64,000 nucleotides of DNA, taken from NCBI GenBank assembly GCA_015179025.1, contig WHUX01000048.1, forward strand, positions 62,001-126,000, given 5' to 3'. The notes beneath the pieces were generated by a model. That model ran no database searches. It worked only from the letters and a program-made list of their open reading frames with translations, and was not told where the DNA came from. This stretch comes from Terfezia claveryi. Its lineage: Eukaryota > Ascomycota > Pezizomycetes > Pezizales > Pezizaceae. This document shows positions 1 to 10,968 of this stretch, piece after piece; within the stretch, counting starts at the first letter, position 1, and each line of letters begins with the position of its first letter. The translations under genes were made by a program, and so were the position numbers.

Positions 1-1268
1 GATTTATAAAAGTTGTATTTAGTAGAGTATAGGGATATAATATAATATAATAGTAGTATAGACATTAGCTATAGACATGACTTCAAGGAGTACATGTAAG
101 ACAGCAGATGTAGAACAATAGACAGAGTATAGAATCTAGAATATATAGTATCAAAATGTAGATATAAGGCAATGCTTTATATTACTCGAGCTAGAATACA
201 AAACATTGTATGAAGAAGCAGAATAGAGAACTAGAATACAAGCAGTAATTTATATATAATATCTCTAGCTAATATGAGCAGAATATTGTACTATATATTA
301 ACATCATTAAGTTTATTGACATTAGCAAGCTTATTGATATCAGCAAGCTTATTAGAGTAGATGATATTTAGTAACCTTTTACTTGTTAAGTTCATAAGCC
401 AATTTTTATACTGTAACACTAAGGTGAGCTTGATTGAAGGTATTGAGGAGGTCAGTAGTCATGCTATGTAAAGCAGTTATAGGAAGAGTCTAGGTTAGTA
501 TTGATACTATAGACATAATAGTAATTTTATAAATTTCTATTCAGTATAAAGGAAAATAATAATATATATATATATTTTATGACCTAATATAGCTAGTATT
601 TGGGATGCAAGCTAGACTCTAAATATGGGACTACTGTGAAATTATTGTCTGTAGCACTATATATCAAGAGCTCTATTTTATAGCCTGTAGCTCTATAGAT
701 ATATAGACTTCAAAACAAAAAAAATGTTAAAGGCTTACCTAAATGCTACCTATCTGTTAGATGTTATAGGACTTGATTTCAAAATAGTAACTAGAGTAAA
801 AATAGTATAGTAGGGAGAATACTAAGATAGGACTAGCTTAATAAGAAAAAGGGTTTACTAGGAGATACCAAAAAGGTATAAGCCAAAAAAGGACTACTTA
901 TATAATTTTTCTAAAAGGTTACTCTCTAATAATACCAAAAAAAGAAGTTAAAAATTCTAAATATCCAATACATACTGCAGTAAAAAACTTTCCTATATGG
1001 TTATCCACTATAGTACTACTAGCTGACAATCTAAAGCAGAGTGAATAGTATGCCTTTTTTCCTTTAGTTTATAGTAAATAATGATACATTCTCAAATTAA
1101 CTTACTTGGTTTTATATCAGACTTAATATGGTCAAAAACTATATAACAAACTGAGTAATCAATATCTTGATGATATATATACTATAGCTAAGTACTGTAA
1201 GAAAATAAAAAAATCTATAACACTAGGGATTCTTCTACTACAGTAAATTAGTACTAAACTTGCTAGCG
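1..1268. other. AT-rich decayed repeat DNA
   Basis: This stretch is strongly AT-rich with TA-rich runs and no open frame worth calling. A short degenerate repeat of about 20 bp (ATTGACATTAGCAAGC-like) is visible near 305-355. It looks like old transposon sequence worn down by C-to-T change, but no element type can be recognised. Confidence 0.5.
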
Positions 1269-1270
1269 TA

Positions 1271-1315
1271 CCCTTGGCGCACTAGAAGCGACCAATCACC
1301 GAGAAGCGACCACTG
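1271..1315 (+). repeat. Left terminal inverted repeat of the Fot1-like element
   Basis: It starts CCCTTGGCGCACTAG and pairs with 3863-3908 read on the minus strand. All four CpG sites in this arm (near 1278, 1289, 1300 and 1307) are CpA, TpA or TpG in the other arm, while nearly every other base agrees. Confidence 0.85.
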
Positions 1316-1454
1316 TCTAAGACATACAGCTTGACCGACCTCGTCAGCCTCTCCACAGGCCCAATACCTCTACTTTATCAGTATAATAGTCTTAACTAGT
1401 ATCAATCAATCACCAAGTCTCCGGCAACATTAACAATACTCTGCGATTACAAGC

Positions 1455-3574
1455 ATGCCAAAATATACGAAGCAGCAGCTACAGGAAGCAATCAAGCATG
1501 CAAAATAAGAGCCAGATGCACCTATGCTATGGATTGTAGATTTATATGGGATAGACCACCAGACATTATGCCGAAGGGTGCTAAGGACACAGCAGGAGCA
1601 GTCTATAGTACATCAGGACTAGCAACTCTTCTCTACAGGTAATGAGAAAGCAATCGCAAGCTATGCTAGTATCATGGCAGATGCGGATTTCTACTTGGGC
1701 CTGAGCTTTTGCGGCAAATTGCTCAAGGAATTGTTAATAAGAGGCAGATAACCCAGCATGGCCCCTCACGTGCACCCTCTACCAGCAGCCCTTCTACTAG
1801 TAACCCTTCTATCTCTAGCGGCTCTTCCGCCACCTTTGATAACCCTTCCAGCTCTATGAATACCCCTATCCATATCATTGGTGTCAGTTGGGTAGATAGA
1901 TTTCTTAATTGCAATCTAGGCTTCAAAAAGGTCTATATTCACTACCAGGAAAGAGCAAGGGCAGCAGTAACAAATGATATAGAACTACAAGCTGATTTCC
2001 TATGAAAGCTAGCAAATCTTATACGATGGAAAAAAATAGCTTAGGATGATATCTGGAATTGTAATGAGAGGGAAATCACAATAGGAAGAAATAGTAGGCG
2101 TACTATGGCTATTGTACAAGTTGGAGGTAGAAGTACAGCTATGACTGAGGGGTCTCGAGAGTTTTGCAGTATGTTGGAGACTGTAAATGCTTGGGGAGAA
2201 ATCATCCCCCCATTTATTGTGTGGTAGGGGAAAACTCTTCAGGAATCTTATTATTGGGAAGGAGGGGTGGAACACGAAGCAACATTTACTGTATCTTCTA
2301 GTGGATATATGGATGATGAGCTTGGGTTTGAATATATACGTCAACATTTTGAGCCTTATACTCACTAGGGGGTGGGGGGGGTGCGTGTGAGTATGATGGT
2401 TATCCACCACTACGATGTTTAATTGTGGATAGTCATTCCTCTCATGTGGCATGGAGAGTAGTTAAATATGCTCTTGATCACAATATTTATATGATCTGTC
2501 TTCCGTCCAAATCTACTCACCGTTCAACCTCTTGATGTTGGCTGCTTCGCCTTACTGCAGTGTACATATGAGTGCAACCTCAGCATATGGCTCCGTCGCA
2601 ATCCTCTATTAGGAATATCGAAGCTCGAGTTCCTCGATATCCTTCTGCAAACTCGTAGGAAGGTCTTTACTAATCAGATTATCTGGAGTGTATGGAAAGT
2701 ATCCCATTGCTGGCCTATTGATTGCACTATCCTACCTCTTCAGCCACCAGCTGCTAGTTTTTTGGTTACAAATGCTATAGCTAAAAGTGTAAGGGTGTCA
2801 GCTATAGATACCCCTACTCGTCTCCATCAGCTTTCTCAAATACTTGTAAAGCAGGCACAGTGGAAGGTCAATAAGAATGATGAACTTAAGGGCATAGTAT
2901 ATAAGCTTATTGACTTTGCAAAAGAGAAGGTGACTAAGTATAGGGATATTGCACCTTATGCAGAAACTCTCAATAAGCTTCGAGATGGAAAGATACACAA
3001 AACAAGAAAGAGATCTAGACATGTTGGAGAAGCTTGTATACTAACCTACCAATATGTTAATGAAGAGATCAAGAAGCTTGCAGATACAGAGGCAGCAAAG
3101 GCTGAGAGGCGGCAGATTGCAGAAGAGAAGAAGAAGGTTGCAGAGGAAAAAAGGGTTGCTAAAGAAGCACTTGATAAGCAGTGGAGATATAATCTACAGC
3201 AATATCAAGCGGTTGAAATACCAGCATGGCAGGCGGAGTGTGTAAAGATTGACTAGGCTTGGGCTGCCTCAAAGGCCATTGCTATGGCAAATAGGGGATC
3301 TAAGTGTATTGGCAAGAAACCTTCCTACCCTACTTGGCCAAAACGACCTCTAAAACCTAAAGGGGGGGGGCCTATTACAAGTAGTGATCTTACTATGATA
3401 GCGGAGGATATATTAGAGAAGGGGGCTAATAGTGGGATTGATGGAGGAGCTGAGGAAGGTGAAAATAAAGAAGATTTAGTAGATTCAATACGAACTCTTA
3501 ATATTGCTTATTTTGCAGAGGTTAGTGCTCTTATTTATTGGCTTGCTATTTCATTATTTAGTAATCTTTACTAG
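1455..3574 (+). pseudogene. Fot1/pogo-type DDE transposase pseudogene
   Basis: Conceptual translation from the ATG at 1455 begins MPKYTKQQLQEAIKHAK, the start seen in fungal pogo/Fot1 transposases with a CENP-B-like helix-turn-helix. Further along come VSWVDRFLN (HTH region), ITIGRNSRRTMAIV and PPFIVWQGK-like DDE-domain blocks, a TVQPLDVGCFALLQ block near 2530 and a Lys/Glu-rich coiled C-terminus (2762-3256). In-frame stops appear as early as codon 18 and recur throughout, many of them TAG or TAA where a C-to-T change would explain them. The longest remaining open piece is 2762-3256. It is not functional. Confidence 0.8.
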
Positions 3575-3862
3575 TTACATTTATCTAACATAGATATAGA
3601 TGCATGGATAAGACTTTCCAGTAGTTGTGAGTGTATTGGCATGATATTCGATATACAGGAGAGGGCAGAGAGGGGTAGGGAGGGTTATCGAGGAAGATTT
3701 ACTGGCAAAGAGGCTCTCGAATACTAGGCTAGTTTTGATGGAGTGTGAAGATAACCATATTGTAGAGCGTAGTCGTTTTTATAGATATGTATTTACTTAG
3801 TTATAGTCCTCTCTAGCTGTCGTTTGATTGTCTATTGCAGAGGGGCCTGCAGGAGGGTTTCA

Positions 3863-3908
3863 GAGGTGGTCACTTCTCAGTGATTGGTTACTTCTAGTGT
3901 GCCAAGGG
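3863..3908 (-). repeat. Right terminal inverted repeat of the Fot1-like element
   Basis: On the minus strand it reads CCCTTGGCACACTAG and continues as the partner of the left arm. It lacks the CpG sites of the left arm and differs slightly at its inner end. Confidence 0.85.
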
Positions 3909-3990
3909 TAGTTACTACCTCAGATAATCTAGTGCCACCCATATGATCTTGTACTATATTTAATTGGCACTAAACCTGCTACACTTAGCC

Positions 3991-4005
3991 TAGTCTGGTT
4001 GTCAC
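3991..4005 (+). repeat. TAGTCTGG-type end motif
   Basis: TAGTCTGGTTGTCAC. It is one of about ten dispersed copies of a motif that begins at TA and is found in both orientations. Confidence 0.5.
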
Positions 4006-4242
4006 TTAGCCTATTACCGGTGCGCAGCCACCGGCTAGTGCACACCCCTGCAAAAACCCCTGCAACAGCGTCTCCAGCCCTCGTGATATCTTATGAGCCT
4101 GGTGATTTTGGCTAAATGCGTATCTATGGAAACGAGTACGCTCTACAATCTGGTTGTGCTCACATCCCGCAAATATCAGCCAAAGACCCAATATCCTCCC
4201 TTCCAATATGACCTCCCCGAAGACCCACCCCCACCCCCTCAA
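4006..4242 (-). pseudogene. Inverted fragment resembling the 3' part of the Fot1-like element
   Basis: The minus strand carries a block around HNQIVERTRFHRYAF that is recognisably the same sequence as 3740-3800 on the plus strand (GAAGATAACCATATTGTAGA and what follows). So a second, related piece lies next to the element in opposite orientation. No terminal repeat is seen here. It may be a captured end of another copy. Confidence 0.45.
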
Positions 4243-4379
4243 CCCTCCTGTATAGGCCAGGCACCCAGCGGGTGAGCCTATGATGACTAGAAGGCCATTA
4301 CCTAGTATTTATATTCATGTCAAACCAGCCTCTATGGTAGCAGCCTCGAATATGATCAAACCGTATGCAACCAAAAAAT

Positions 4380-4763
4380 CTCTAAAAGAAGCTATTTTAA
4401 GAATTAACTAAATTTGCTCTATTTATGCTATCCTGGACCCTCGCCTTTCCTCGAATGCGTCAAAAAGATGAACTTGAAAAATTTGCATCATCTACTATTG
4501 TTGAAACCGACAACCCACGAGTCTGGTGGATTCAGTACCAAGCAGACTATCCGCAACTTTCGATAATGGCCCTTAGCTTACTTGCGATCCCAGCTATGAG
4601 TTCTGAGGTTGAACGAGTTTTTAGTAGTACAGGCTTGATGGTGACAGACCGGCGGAACGGGCTTAAGGAGGATATTATTGAAGCGGCAGAATGCATGGAT
4701 GGAGGACTAGTTGCATTTGGAGAGTCAGAACAAGTACGCACTATTAGAGCAATTGGAGATTAA
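4380..4763 (+). pseudogene. hAT transposase C-terminal fragment
   Basis: The frame ending at 4763 contains WWIQYQADYPQLSIMAL, LLAIPAMSSEVERVFSSTG and RNGLKEDIIEAAECM, the hallmark hAT C-terminal dimerisation domain (Dimer_Tnp_hAT). Upstream, YAILDPRLSS, another hAT landmark, lies in a different frame near 4425, which shows a frameshift. The N-terminal BED finger and catalytic core are missing, so this is a relic. Confidence 0.8.
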
Positions 4764-5035
4764 GAGCACAGGAATAGGGCTTGAGAGTAGTACTGAGTAA
4801 TTTGGCATGTCCCGCATAAGGAGGATATTATTGAAAGCGGCGACAAAATATAAGGTATCGCAGGCAGATCAAATGGGCTTGAGAGGAGTGCCGAGTTGTA
4901 TTTTTCATATTCTATTTACTAGGCCGCGAAAATCATGATATCTGTTTACTCCGCGCTGTTATACCGGTATAGTAATCACTCGCACAGTAGTCTTCAGTCT
5001 GTCGGTTTAGTTAGGCCAGTCAGACTAGGTGGCAG

Positions 5036-5102
5036 TTGGTCCTCATAGCTCCTCGTTGGAGCTGCATAGGAGTAACAAGTATTTAAAAAAAAAAAAAAAA
5101 AA
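5036..5102 (+). repeat. Retroposon family R1, 5'-truncated 3' tail
   Basis: The copy carries only the family's last part (GCATAGGAGTAACAAGTATT followed by a run of 17-18 A). The same tail ends the copies at 9.1 kb and, on the minus strand, those at 18.6 and 48-56 kb. Confidence 0.7.
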
Positions 5103-5112
5103 GGTGGCAGTT

Positions 5113-5205
5113 GGACTGGGCCAGCCTGATTGGACTGGGCGGACTGGTCGGACTGGTTGGACTGGGCGGGCTGGTCGGACTGGTCGGACTGGGCGGACCA
5201 GTCCA
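5113..5205 (+). repeat. 9-bp minisatellite (GGACTGGTC/GGACTGGGC)
   Basis: About ten imperfect tandem copies of a 9-bp unit directly follow the poly-A tail of an R1 retroposon. It is open in several frames only because its unit is a multiple of three without stops; the predicted Gly/Leu-rich peptides are not regarded as real. Confidence 0.85.
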
Positions 5206-5321
5206 TCTACAACCTGCTCTTGTAAGTATGCATATAATTCAGGCCAGTCCCCGGCTGAGCTCAACCCGGTCCAGACCGGCCTGGGCCTGCTTGACGGCCG
5301 GACTGGCCGGCCCGATCCAAA

Positions 5322-5863
5322 TACTGAACAGAATTGCTCATCGTATCCTAAATAGTTTGGGGAAGGAGTTTATAAACTTAAAGCATTCCCTACGTGCAAG
5401 AAGTGGCGAGCTGACGGTGGATATAGTTTCTCAACAATTGTTAGCTGCAGAAAATGACTATTTAGAAGACACAATTATGGGTACACAAATTCAAAGTGTT
5501 CAACAAATACTTGCTCCCGGAGCAGGTTTGGTTAACACTACCAGCTACCAAGTAGCCCCCAGACAAGTAACATCTGGATCGATGCATGGACCAAGTGCTA
5601 CAGCTATGACGAATACATCCCTTCCCATGACATCTCATTATCAGACTTTAGGCCCTCATCGTTCCAGTAATACTCAAAATTGGCGACTTGACCCATACTC
5701 CAGACCCGATTCTATGACCAGAAGAAAAACAGGATTGCCCTGTCCAACCTGCTCAAACTATGGTCATACGGAAGAAAATTGCTGGATAAAGCACCCTCAG
5801 CTTAAGCCAAAAATGGATGGTACAAAAGGAAGAATGGAGGAGACAAAGGATGTCTTCGAATAG
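5322..5863 (+). pseudogene. Copia-like gag fragment with CCHC zinc knuckle
   Basis: The frame contains RILNSLGKEFINLKHSLRA and then TVDIVSQQLLAAE, the layout of Copia-type gag (UBN2) domains, followed by a Ser/Thr-rich linker and the zinc knuckle CPTCSNYGHTEENC (C-x2-C-x4-H-x4-C) near 5740-5785. It ends in a stop at 5861-5863 with no protease, integrase or reverse transcriptase after it. The upstream part is cut off by the minisatellite. It is an LTR-retrotransposon relic; no LTRs were found. Confidence 0.65.
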
Positions 5864-5982
5864 AAACCAGTCAACAAATACACAAGTTTCCCCCACAACT
5901 TCACTAGTGGATCCATAAGGTTAAAACCGAGGGATCTACCTCTACTTCTTCCCTTCAACATCATGGAATGTCAATAGCATCA

Positions 5983-8494
5983 TTACGCTTCAGACCTTGA
6001 GGTCTTCGGCCTGCTTGGCATCTCTACAGGACGAGGTTCTGCAGCCAAGCGTCCCTCCTTATCCATATCCCACAACATGATATGACGTGACCCGACAATG
6101 ATAACAAGGTGTGCCCGCAACTCAAGACTTTGTTCCTTCATCAGTTGCTGCACATAAGCGCTCTTGATATAATCCCTTAGCTGCGGGCCCTCGTTTTCCA
6201 TAACCCATGATCGAATTGTTCCTCTGTGGTACTTATCCCAATGGCCGAATCTAAGCCTAAGAATTTGGGGGGGAGTGTAGTCGCGCATGATGTCTGCTTT
6301 AGCGAGAACAGCATTTCCGCTGCCGCCAACTGGTACATTTAGGTACTGAATTTGATAGAACTTCCACTCGGTAACTATCAGCCGTCTGGGAACCTGGAAG
6401 ACAAGATCGATACGGCCGTTTGTTTGGTCTGGCACGAGACGTTAGATATTGTCTAGCCAATAGTGAGTAATGGATTACCTTTATCACTTTGAATTCTGCG
6501 CGTGGAACAAGGGAATGGTTTCTCAGGAGGCAGAAATAGAAGCTATCCCGATGGTTTGCCTCACTCCTTTGGGTAAGATCGTCGGTGGTGATGTCCCGTT
6601 GCATCATCAATTCTCGATAACAACCTAACGTTCGATTAAGTTCTCTAAAGTTAACCAGACGCTGAAGTGCTTCTGTGAGAGAGTTACGCAGATCATACTT
6701 GCCGAGAACTACGAGAGCGATTCGATTTGCTGCAACACGATTCGGTATCTTGAGGTGTGTTGTCGGCTTTTCCGGGTGAAATGTTAGACCGCCAAAGTAG
6801 ACGATTAGTGAACGCCATGAAGTATGATCTACCTCATTACTCTGGAAGAGATTTAAGTTAGCACAAACGGGAACTAGGGCTAAGTCATTAACATACCAAA
6901 TCTCGAAGTGTTAATTGGAGTTTGAAGTTGCTGTACTCGATAGGCATGAAATTCCCTTTTTCGTCGCATTCCAGTGCCTTTTCGAAGTCTCTTATTGCTG
7001 GCGCTGAAGTAGCAAATCTCCTGAGAGCAACTTCAGATACTTCGGAGTTTTCCGGGTCTTGAGTCTCTGGTGTTACTCCCTCAATACGAGACTGAAGATA
7101 TGCCAAGCACGTCTCCGTATTGTAAACTGTTTTGACTATTGTATCTCGACAGAAATGATATCCGTTGTAAAATTCAGTCATTTCTGAAAGAAAACGGTCG
7201 TAGACTTTAGGGTCCTCGTAGATCCCCATCAGGGCGTCTTCTAAGTCCGAAGATGTTAAACCACAAAGCCCGGCTAGGTCCTTATGGAATGACAGATTTC
7301 TCGCCACATTGAATGCACTGCCGAGAGTGGATAAGGAGAGTGGTGATATGCCCGTGATAAAAATTCTTTTGATGATCCCTTCTGTGCCTAATGACTTTAG
7401 TGTAGCCCAGAAAGATCTGAAATTTCCTCCAACTACTGTGTTATCCCAAGCGATCTCGGATCCTCCGACGGTACCAGGTAGATCGAGGTACCTATTAGGA
7501 AAAGAATCGTACTCGTCAACGAGCACATAGATCCCTTCCATACCAGCAAGTCGCTCGTCCTGTTGAATCACATATCGAACTGATTGGGCACACTCCCGAA
7601 GATTAACGATGGCGTCTCTATTGTCAATATTTTGAAATAGATCAGTAAAGTTTCCACCCAAGTAGGCAGCATATTGTCTATAGAATTCCTTGATGGAACA
7701 ATTCAAGTAATCGTTGAGTATCTTAGGTGCCTCCGGAAGGTCTGGGTTAGGGTAGATTTGGGAAAAATCGAATTTCAAGACAAAGTACTGTCCGGGGTTC
7801 ACTCTTCTTTCGTCGATATCCTTTTGCACATCAAGACCCTAGAGTGATTGAAAGAGAAGTAAATTCTCATATCAAGGTAATTAAGGAGATTGTTGCATAC
7901 CTTGTAGGGTGATTGATGTTCGTCTGCATACTGAAGACCGTGGAAATGTTCCAGCATGCTTATAGTTAGTGATTTGCCGAATCGACGTGGGCGGCAGAAA
8001 AGGATGAATTTATCCAATTCGTGCAACTTAGAGATATAGCGAGTACGATCGAAGTAAGCCTGACCCTCTGTCTGTACAAGATCGGAAAACGCCGATGCTC
8101 CGGATCGGAAGTACTTCAATTTTCCGTTAATTATCAGGCTACTATCACCGACTCGGCCTCTCTTTGGTGAAGGCGCAGTGTGGGCGTGAGGCGGACTCCT
8201 CTTTATCCTCTTAGGCGGTAGTGAGGCAAGCGAGTGGAAGAGAAGGCGCGACGGCCAAACAGTAGATGATATTGAGGTCAGAATTCGAAGATGGGAAGAG
8301 AAGAAAAGCATTGTTGGAGATGAAGGTGGTTGGGTTGACAAAAGTTTGTTGGAGAGGAGTGGCGACAAACAAACTGGTACTGATAAGAGAAGTCCACCCA
8401 GAATGAAGTTCAACTCACGATCACTGGTGAGGAAAGATCTGAAGGTATCTATTCGATTAACATGATCTCCCAGAGAAGAACAAGAAGAGAACAT
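5983..8494 (-). CDS. AAA-ATPase-like / PD-(D/E)XK nuclease-fold protein (four exons, one frameshift)
   Basis: The product resembles fungal proteins that join an AAA-ATPase_like domain (Pfam PF09820) to a C-terminal PD-(D/E)XK nuclease-like domain (PF08011 type). Exon 1 (8494-7901) holds YFDRTRYISKL and the Walker A-like FCRPRRFGKSL near residue 165. Exon 2 (7838-6897) holds the Walker B region GIYVLVDEYDSFPN near residue 300 and RIFITGISPLSL. Exon 3 (6841-6479) contains SLIVYFGGLTFHP. Exon 4 (6428-5983) carries GRIDLVF and VTEWKFYQ, the likely D and ExK nuclease residues. Introns are 62, 55 and 50 bp with GTATGC, GTATGT and GTAATC donors; the last has a CTAAC branch point. Exons 1-3 join in phase, but exon 4 is one base out, so the gene is either damaged or has a sequencing error near 6429-6480. 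The true function of this family is unknown; it is often multicopy beside transposons. Confidence 0.75.
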
Positions 8495-8949
8495 CCATCC
8501 ACACGACTAGTCTGGTTGATGACCTGGGCCAAGCTTCCACAAGCTTCCCATCACCACTAGTCTAATTTTTAGTGCGTCAGTACCATCGCTTACCTAAGTG
8601 ACCGACCATGTGGGACCATTATTGAGATCTATGGAAGGCAAGCATGAGTGAGTGAAGGCAAGCATGAGCGAGCGAAGCAAGCGAGCAAAGCAAGGTATAG
8701 GTGAGTATCAGATGGGAAACCTAAGGGCGAAAGGCCAGAGCCAGACGTTAGCTAGGTTAGCGAGTGTCAGATGGGAAGGCTAAGGAGTTCCGTGTTTTTG
8801 TTGTTAGCATGTGTAATGCGGGAGTCTCATGTATAAGAAGGACCGAGAAGGCGGGTCTAGAGGAGATATGAAAAAGACGTGGATGTATGGAAAAGACGCG
8901 GATGACAGGGGGGTTGAATCAACATCGAGAATCCAGGCAGGGTCATTCG

Positions 8950-9140
8950 ACGTCGTCAATTAATGACAGCATGGGATTCTCGCTCACGGATCTTGTTTGT
9001 AATTAGCTAGCGATGGACCTGGCAGATTAACTTGCCTTGTTCTGAACCCACCCGGGCTTCTGGGTGGCTCGTCATGGCTCTCCTTACAGGGCCGCATAAG
9101 AGTAACAAGTATTTAAAAAAAAATAAAAAAATAAGACCTG
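8950..9140 (+). mobile_element. Retroposon family R1 copy (SINE-like), plus strand
   Basis: The copy runs from a head with GACAGCATGGGATTCTCGC (8962 on), through the core GGCAGATTAACTTGCC (about 9020), an ACCCGGGCTTCTGGGT palindrome-like part and AGAGTAACAAGTATT, to an A-rich tail at 9113-9140. It is the fullest plus-strand copy. No protein is encoded. It may be a SINE or the 3' end of a LINE. Confidence 0.7.
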
Positions 9141-9656
9141 GACATACCAAAAGGTACTCGGTTGCACAAGGTTATCCATACAACCTTACTAAAACAATTC
9201 TATGAGCGTCTAGAACCCCAGACCAGGGAATTGGAATGGAGTTGAATAAATCGTAGATTCAGTGCGAAGAAAAGGGAAGGTCTTATACTGTTGGAATGAC
9301 CAGTAGGGACAGCAACACTAGCGAGCAGATAAGATAGCTAATGATCAATGAAGAGTCACTTCACCAGTATGAGAACGTATGAGTGGGAACGTATATGTGT
9401 CTTATTACCTCTAAAGAAGAGACAATCAGGCGAGCTCTATATACACGTAGGGATAATGCTAATGACTGCCGTTACAGGTATTGCTGGAAAGCAGGAAATG
9501 CTGGAGATACGTGAGTCGCCGTCGCAATGATATGAGTGGTTTGTCCTCGACATCATAAGTCTCACGTGCTTTTCAACATATACCGCGAACAACGGTCCTT
9601 GAAGACATAGGCCGCGCTTATGCAGTAAAGCAAGCCAGACTACATACATAGCAGTA

Positions 9657-10001
9657 AAGGTGATGTCCGATCACAATGAGCGCCACTCAAACTGAGTTAT
9701 AACGGTCCACTTTTTTGAAAAAGTGCACCTTTACACATAGTAACCTTTCGTTATTTATCCACAGCTTGCAGGTTAATATGTTTTGTATTGTTAATTTTGT
9801 ACTGTGATTTTCCCATTGAATTTCTGGAGCTATTGTTTTGGTTTTTTTTCACTTGTTATTATTATTATATTTTAATTATTTAATGGAAGATTTAAGACTC
9901 TTTTAGATCTATGTTTTTGGGGGGTTTTTATTCATTGAGTGCACTTTTTCAAAAAAAGTGGACCGTTATAACTTGCGCTCATTGTGATTGGACATCACCT
10001 T
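9657..10001. mobile_element. 345-bp TA-flanked foldback MITE
   Basis: The ends AAGGTGATGTCC and GGACATCACCTT are inverted and flanked by TA at 9655-9656 and 10002-10003. The arms extend inward for about 60-70 bp (9657-9728 against 9941-10001), sharing CACAATGAGCGC and TATAACGGTCCACTTTTTT. The left arm has about ten extra bases. The loop (9729-9940) is AT-rich and non-coding. It fits a Stowaway/mariner-type miniature element. Confidence 0.85.
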
Positions 10002-10032
10002 TAGCTACTGGGTCAAAGGGTTTCAATGCCAC

Positions 10033-10338
10033 GGCGACAGGCATGCTGGAGATGTCTAAATACTCATGCCGGAGATGTCTGAATTCGCATGTTCGAGATG
10101 TTTGAATACTCATGCTGGAGATGTCTGAATGCTCATGCCGGAGATGTGTTGTCTGAATACTCATGCTGGAGATGTGTGAATTCGCATGGAGATGTCTGAA
10201 TACTCATGCCGGAGATGTGTGAATTCACATGCTGGAGATGTCTGAATACTCATGTTCGAGATGTTTGAATACTCATGTTCGAGATGTCTGAATACTCATG
10301 CTGGAGACGTGTGAATTCGCATGCCGGGATGTGTGAAT
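10033..10338 (+). repeat. 23-bp minisatellite
   Basis: About 13 tandem units are built on CATGCTGGAGATGTCTGAA plus TACT or TTCG. Variants (GCCGGAG, GTTCGAG, GTGTGAA) alternate, and a few units are shortened. It starts about 30 bp after the MITE and ends about 60 bp before the MULE-like fragment. Confidence 0.85.
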
Positions 10339-10398
10339 AGTCGGCTATCAATATTCGGTCCCACAGTGTATGTTCTCTCCGCTAGGAGTGGAATACCT

Positions 10399-10968
10399 CT
10401 ATACCCGAGCAGGATTGTATGACCCGGAGCAGGACCGGAGCAGGACCGGAGCAGGAGTGGATGAGCCGGAGCCAGATTGTATGACCTTGAGCAGGATTTT
10501 ATGAGCTGCAGAGTAATTTTTGGCTGCTTCAGATATTATATACTCTAGCAATATGCTAGGTTTTTTAATACGGAAGCTCTCCTCAATATCGTGGGAATGG
10601 GTATGTTCATCAAGGCGCTCAATAGTAACTGCTGAACCATCGACTGGACGTGAGACCTTCATTCGGAGATTGCAAAGGTATGAATCTCGAATACTGGTAT
10701 GCCGTCGTTTAATAGCCTTGCCATTAGTATCTTGAGCTACCACTGTGCTTAACGTCCTACTCTTCCGAAGCCTGCACTCATATTTCTGTACACGGACTGT
10801 ACCATATGCTTGCAGCAGCTCCGACTGAAACTTGGTATAAACTGAATCAACATATGGCCAGACCGTGTCGAATGTTTCGGGAGATATGGTTACTGGTTTA
10901 CTGAGGTCAAACAACATATTGCGGAGGTGGAGAGCATCAGCAGATATCGACATCATGGCTGCAGACAT
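10399..10968 (-). pseudogene. N-terminal fragment of a MULE-like transposase (FAR1-type DNA-binding region)
   Basis: From the ATG at 10968 the protein contains FDTVWPYVDSVYTKFQSEL, a Cys at VQKYECRL, KRRHTSIRDSYLCNLRMKVS, and HTHSHDIEESFRIKKPSIL followed by EAAKNYSA. This order of C/H residues and the HSHD..S..KKPS..L string is familiar from the N-terminal zinc-binding part of fungal Mutator-like transposases. The frame then runs into a short GGAGCAGGACC-type repeat (10400-10470) and stops, so the MULE catalytic domain is absent. It could instead be a free-standing FAR1-like protein, but the repeat-built C-terminus argues for truncation. Confidence 0.5.

Larger units (their letters stand above)
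1271..3908 (+). mobile_element. Fot1/pogo-like DNA transposon, decayed
   Basis: An element of about 2.64 kb is bounded by long terminal inverted repeats and flanked on both sides by TA (1269-1270 and 3909-3910), the target duplication expected of the Tc1/mariner/pogo superfamily. The terminal repeats match over about 45 bp. The interior holds a broken transposase reading frame. The length is a little above that of typical fungal Fot1 elements (about 1.9 kb), because sequence follows the transposase. It is non-autonomous, since the coding frame has many stops. Confidence 0.85.

Noticed and set aside
2009..2452. Minus-strand frame of 147 codons
   Set aside because: It lies antisense to the Fot1-like transposase relic and has His/Pro/Ser-rich composition without motifs; it is a shadow.
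5043..5264. Frames rich in RPVRPVRPA or SDQSDQSAQS
   Set aside because: They are produced by the 9-bp minisatellite, whose unit has no stops in several frames.
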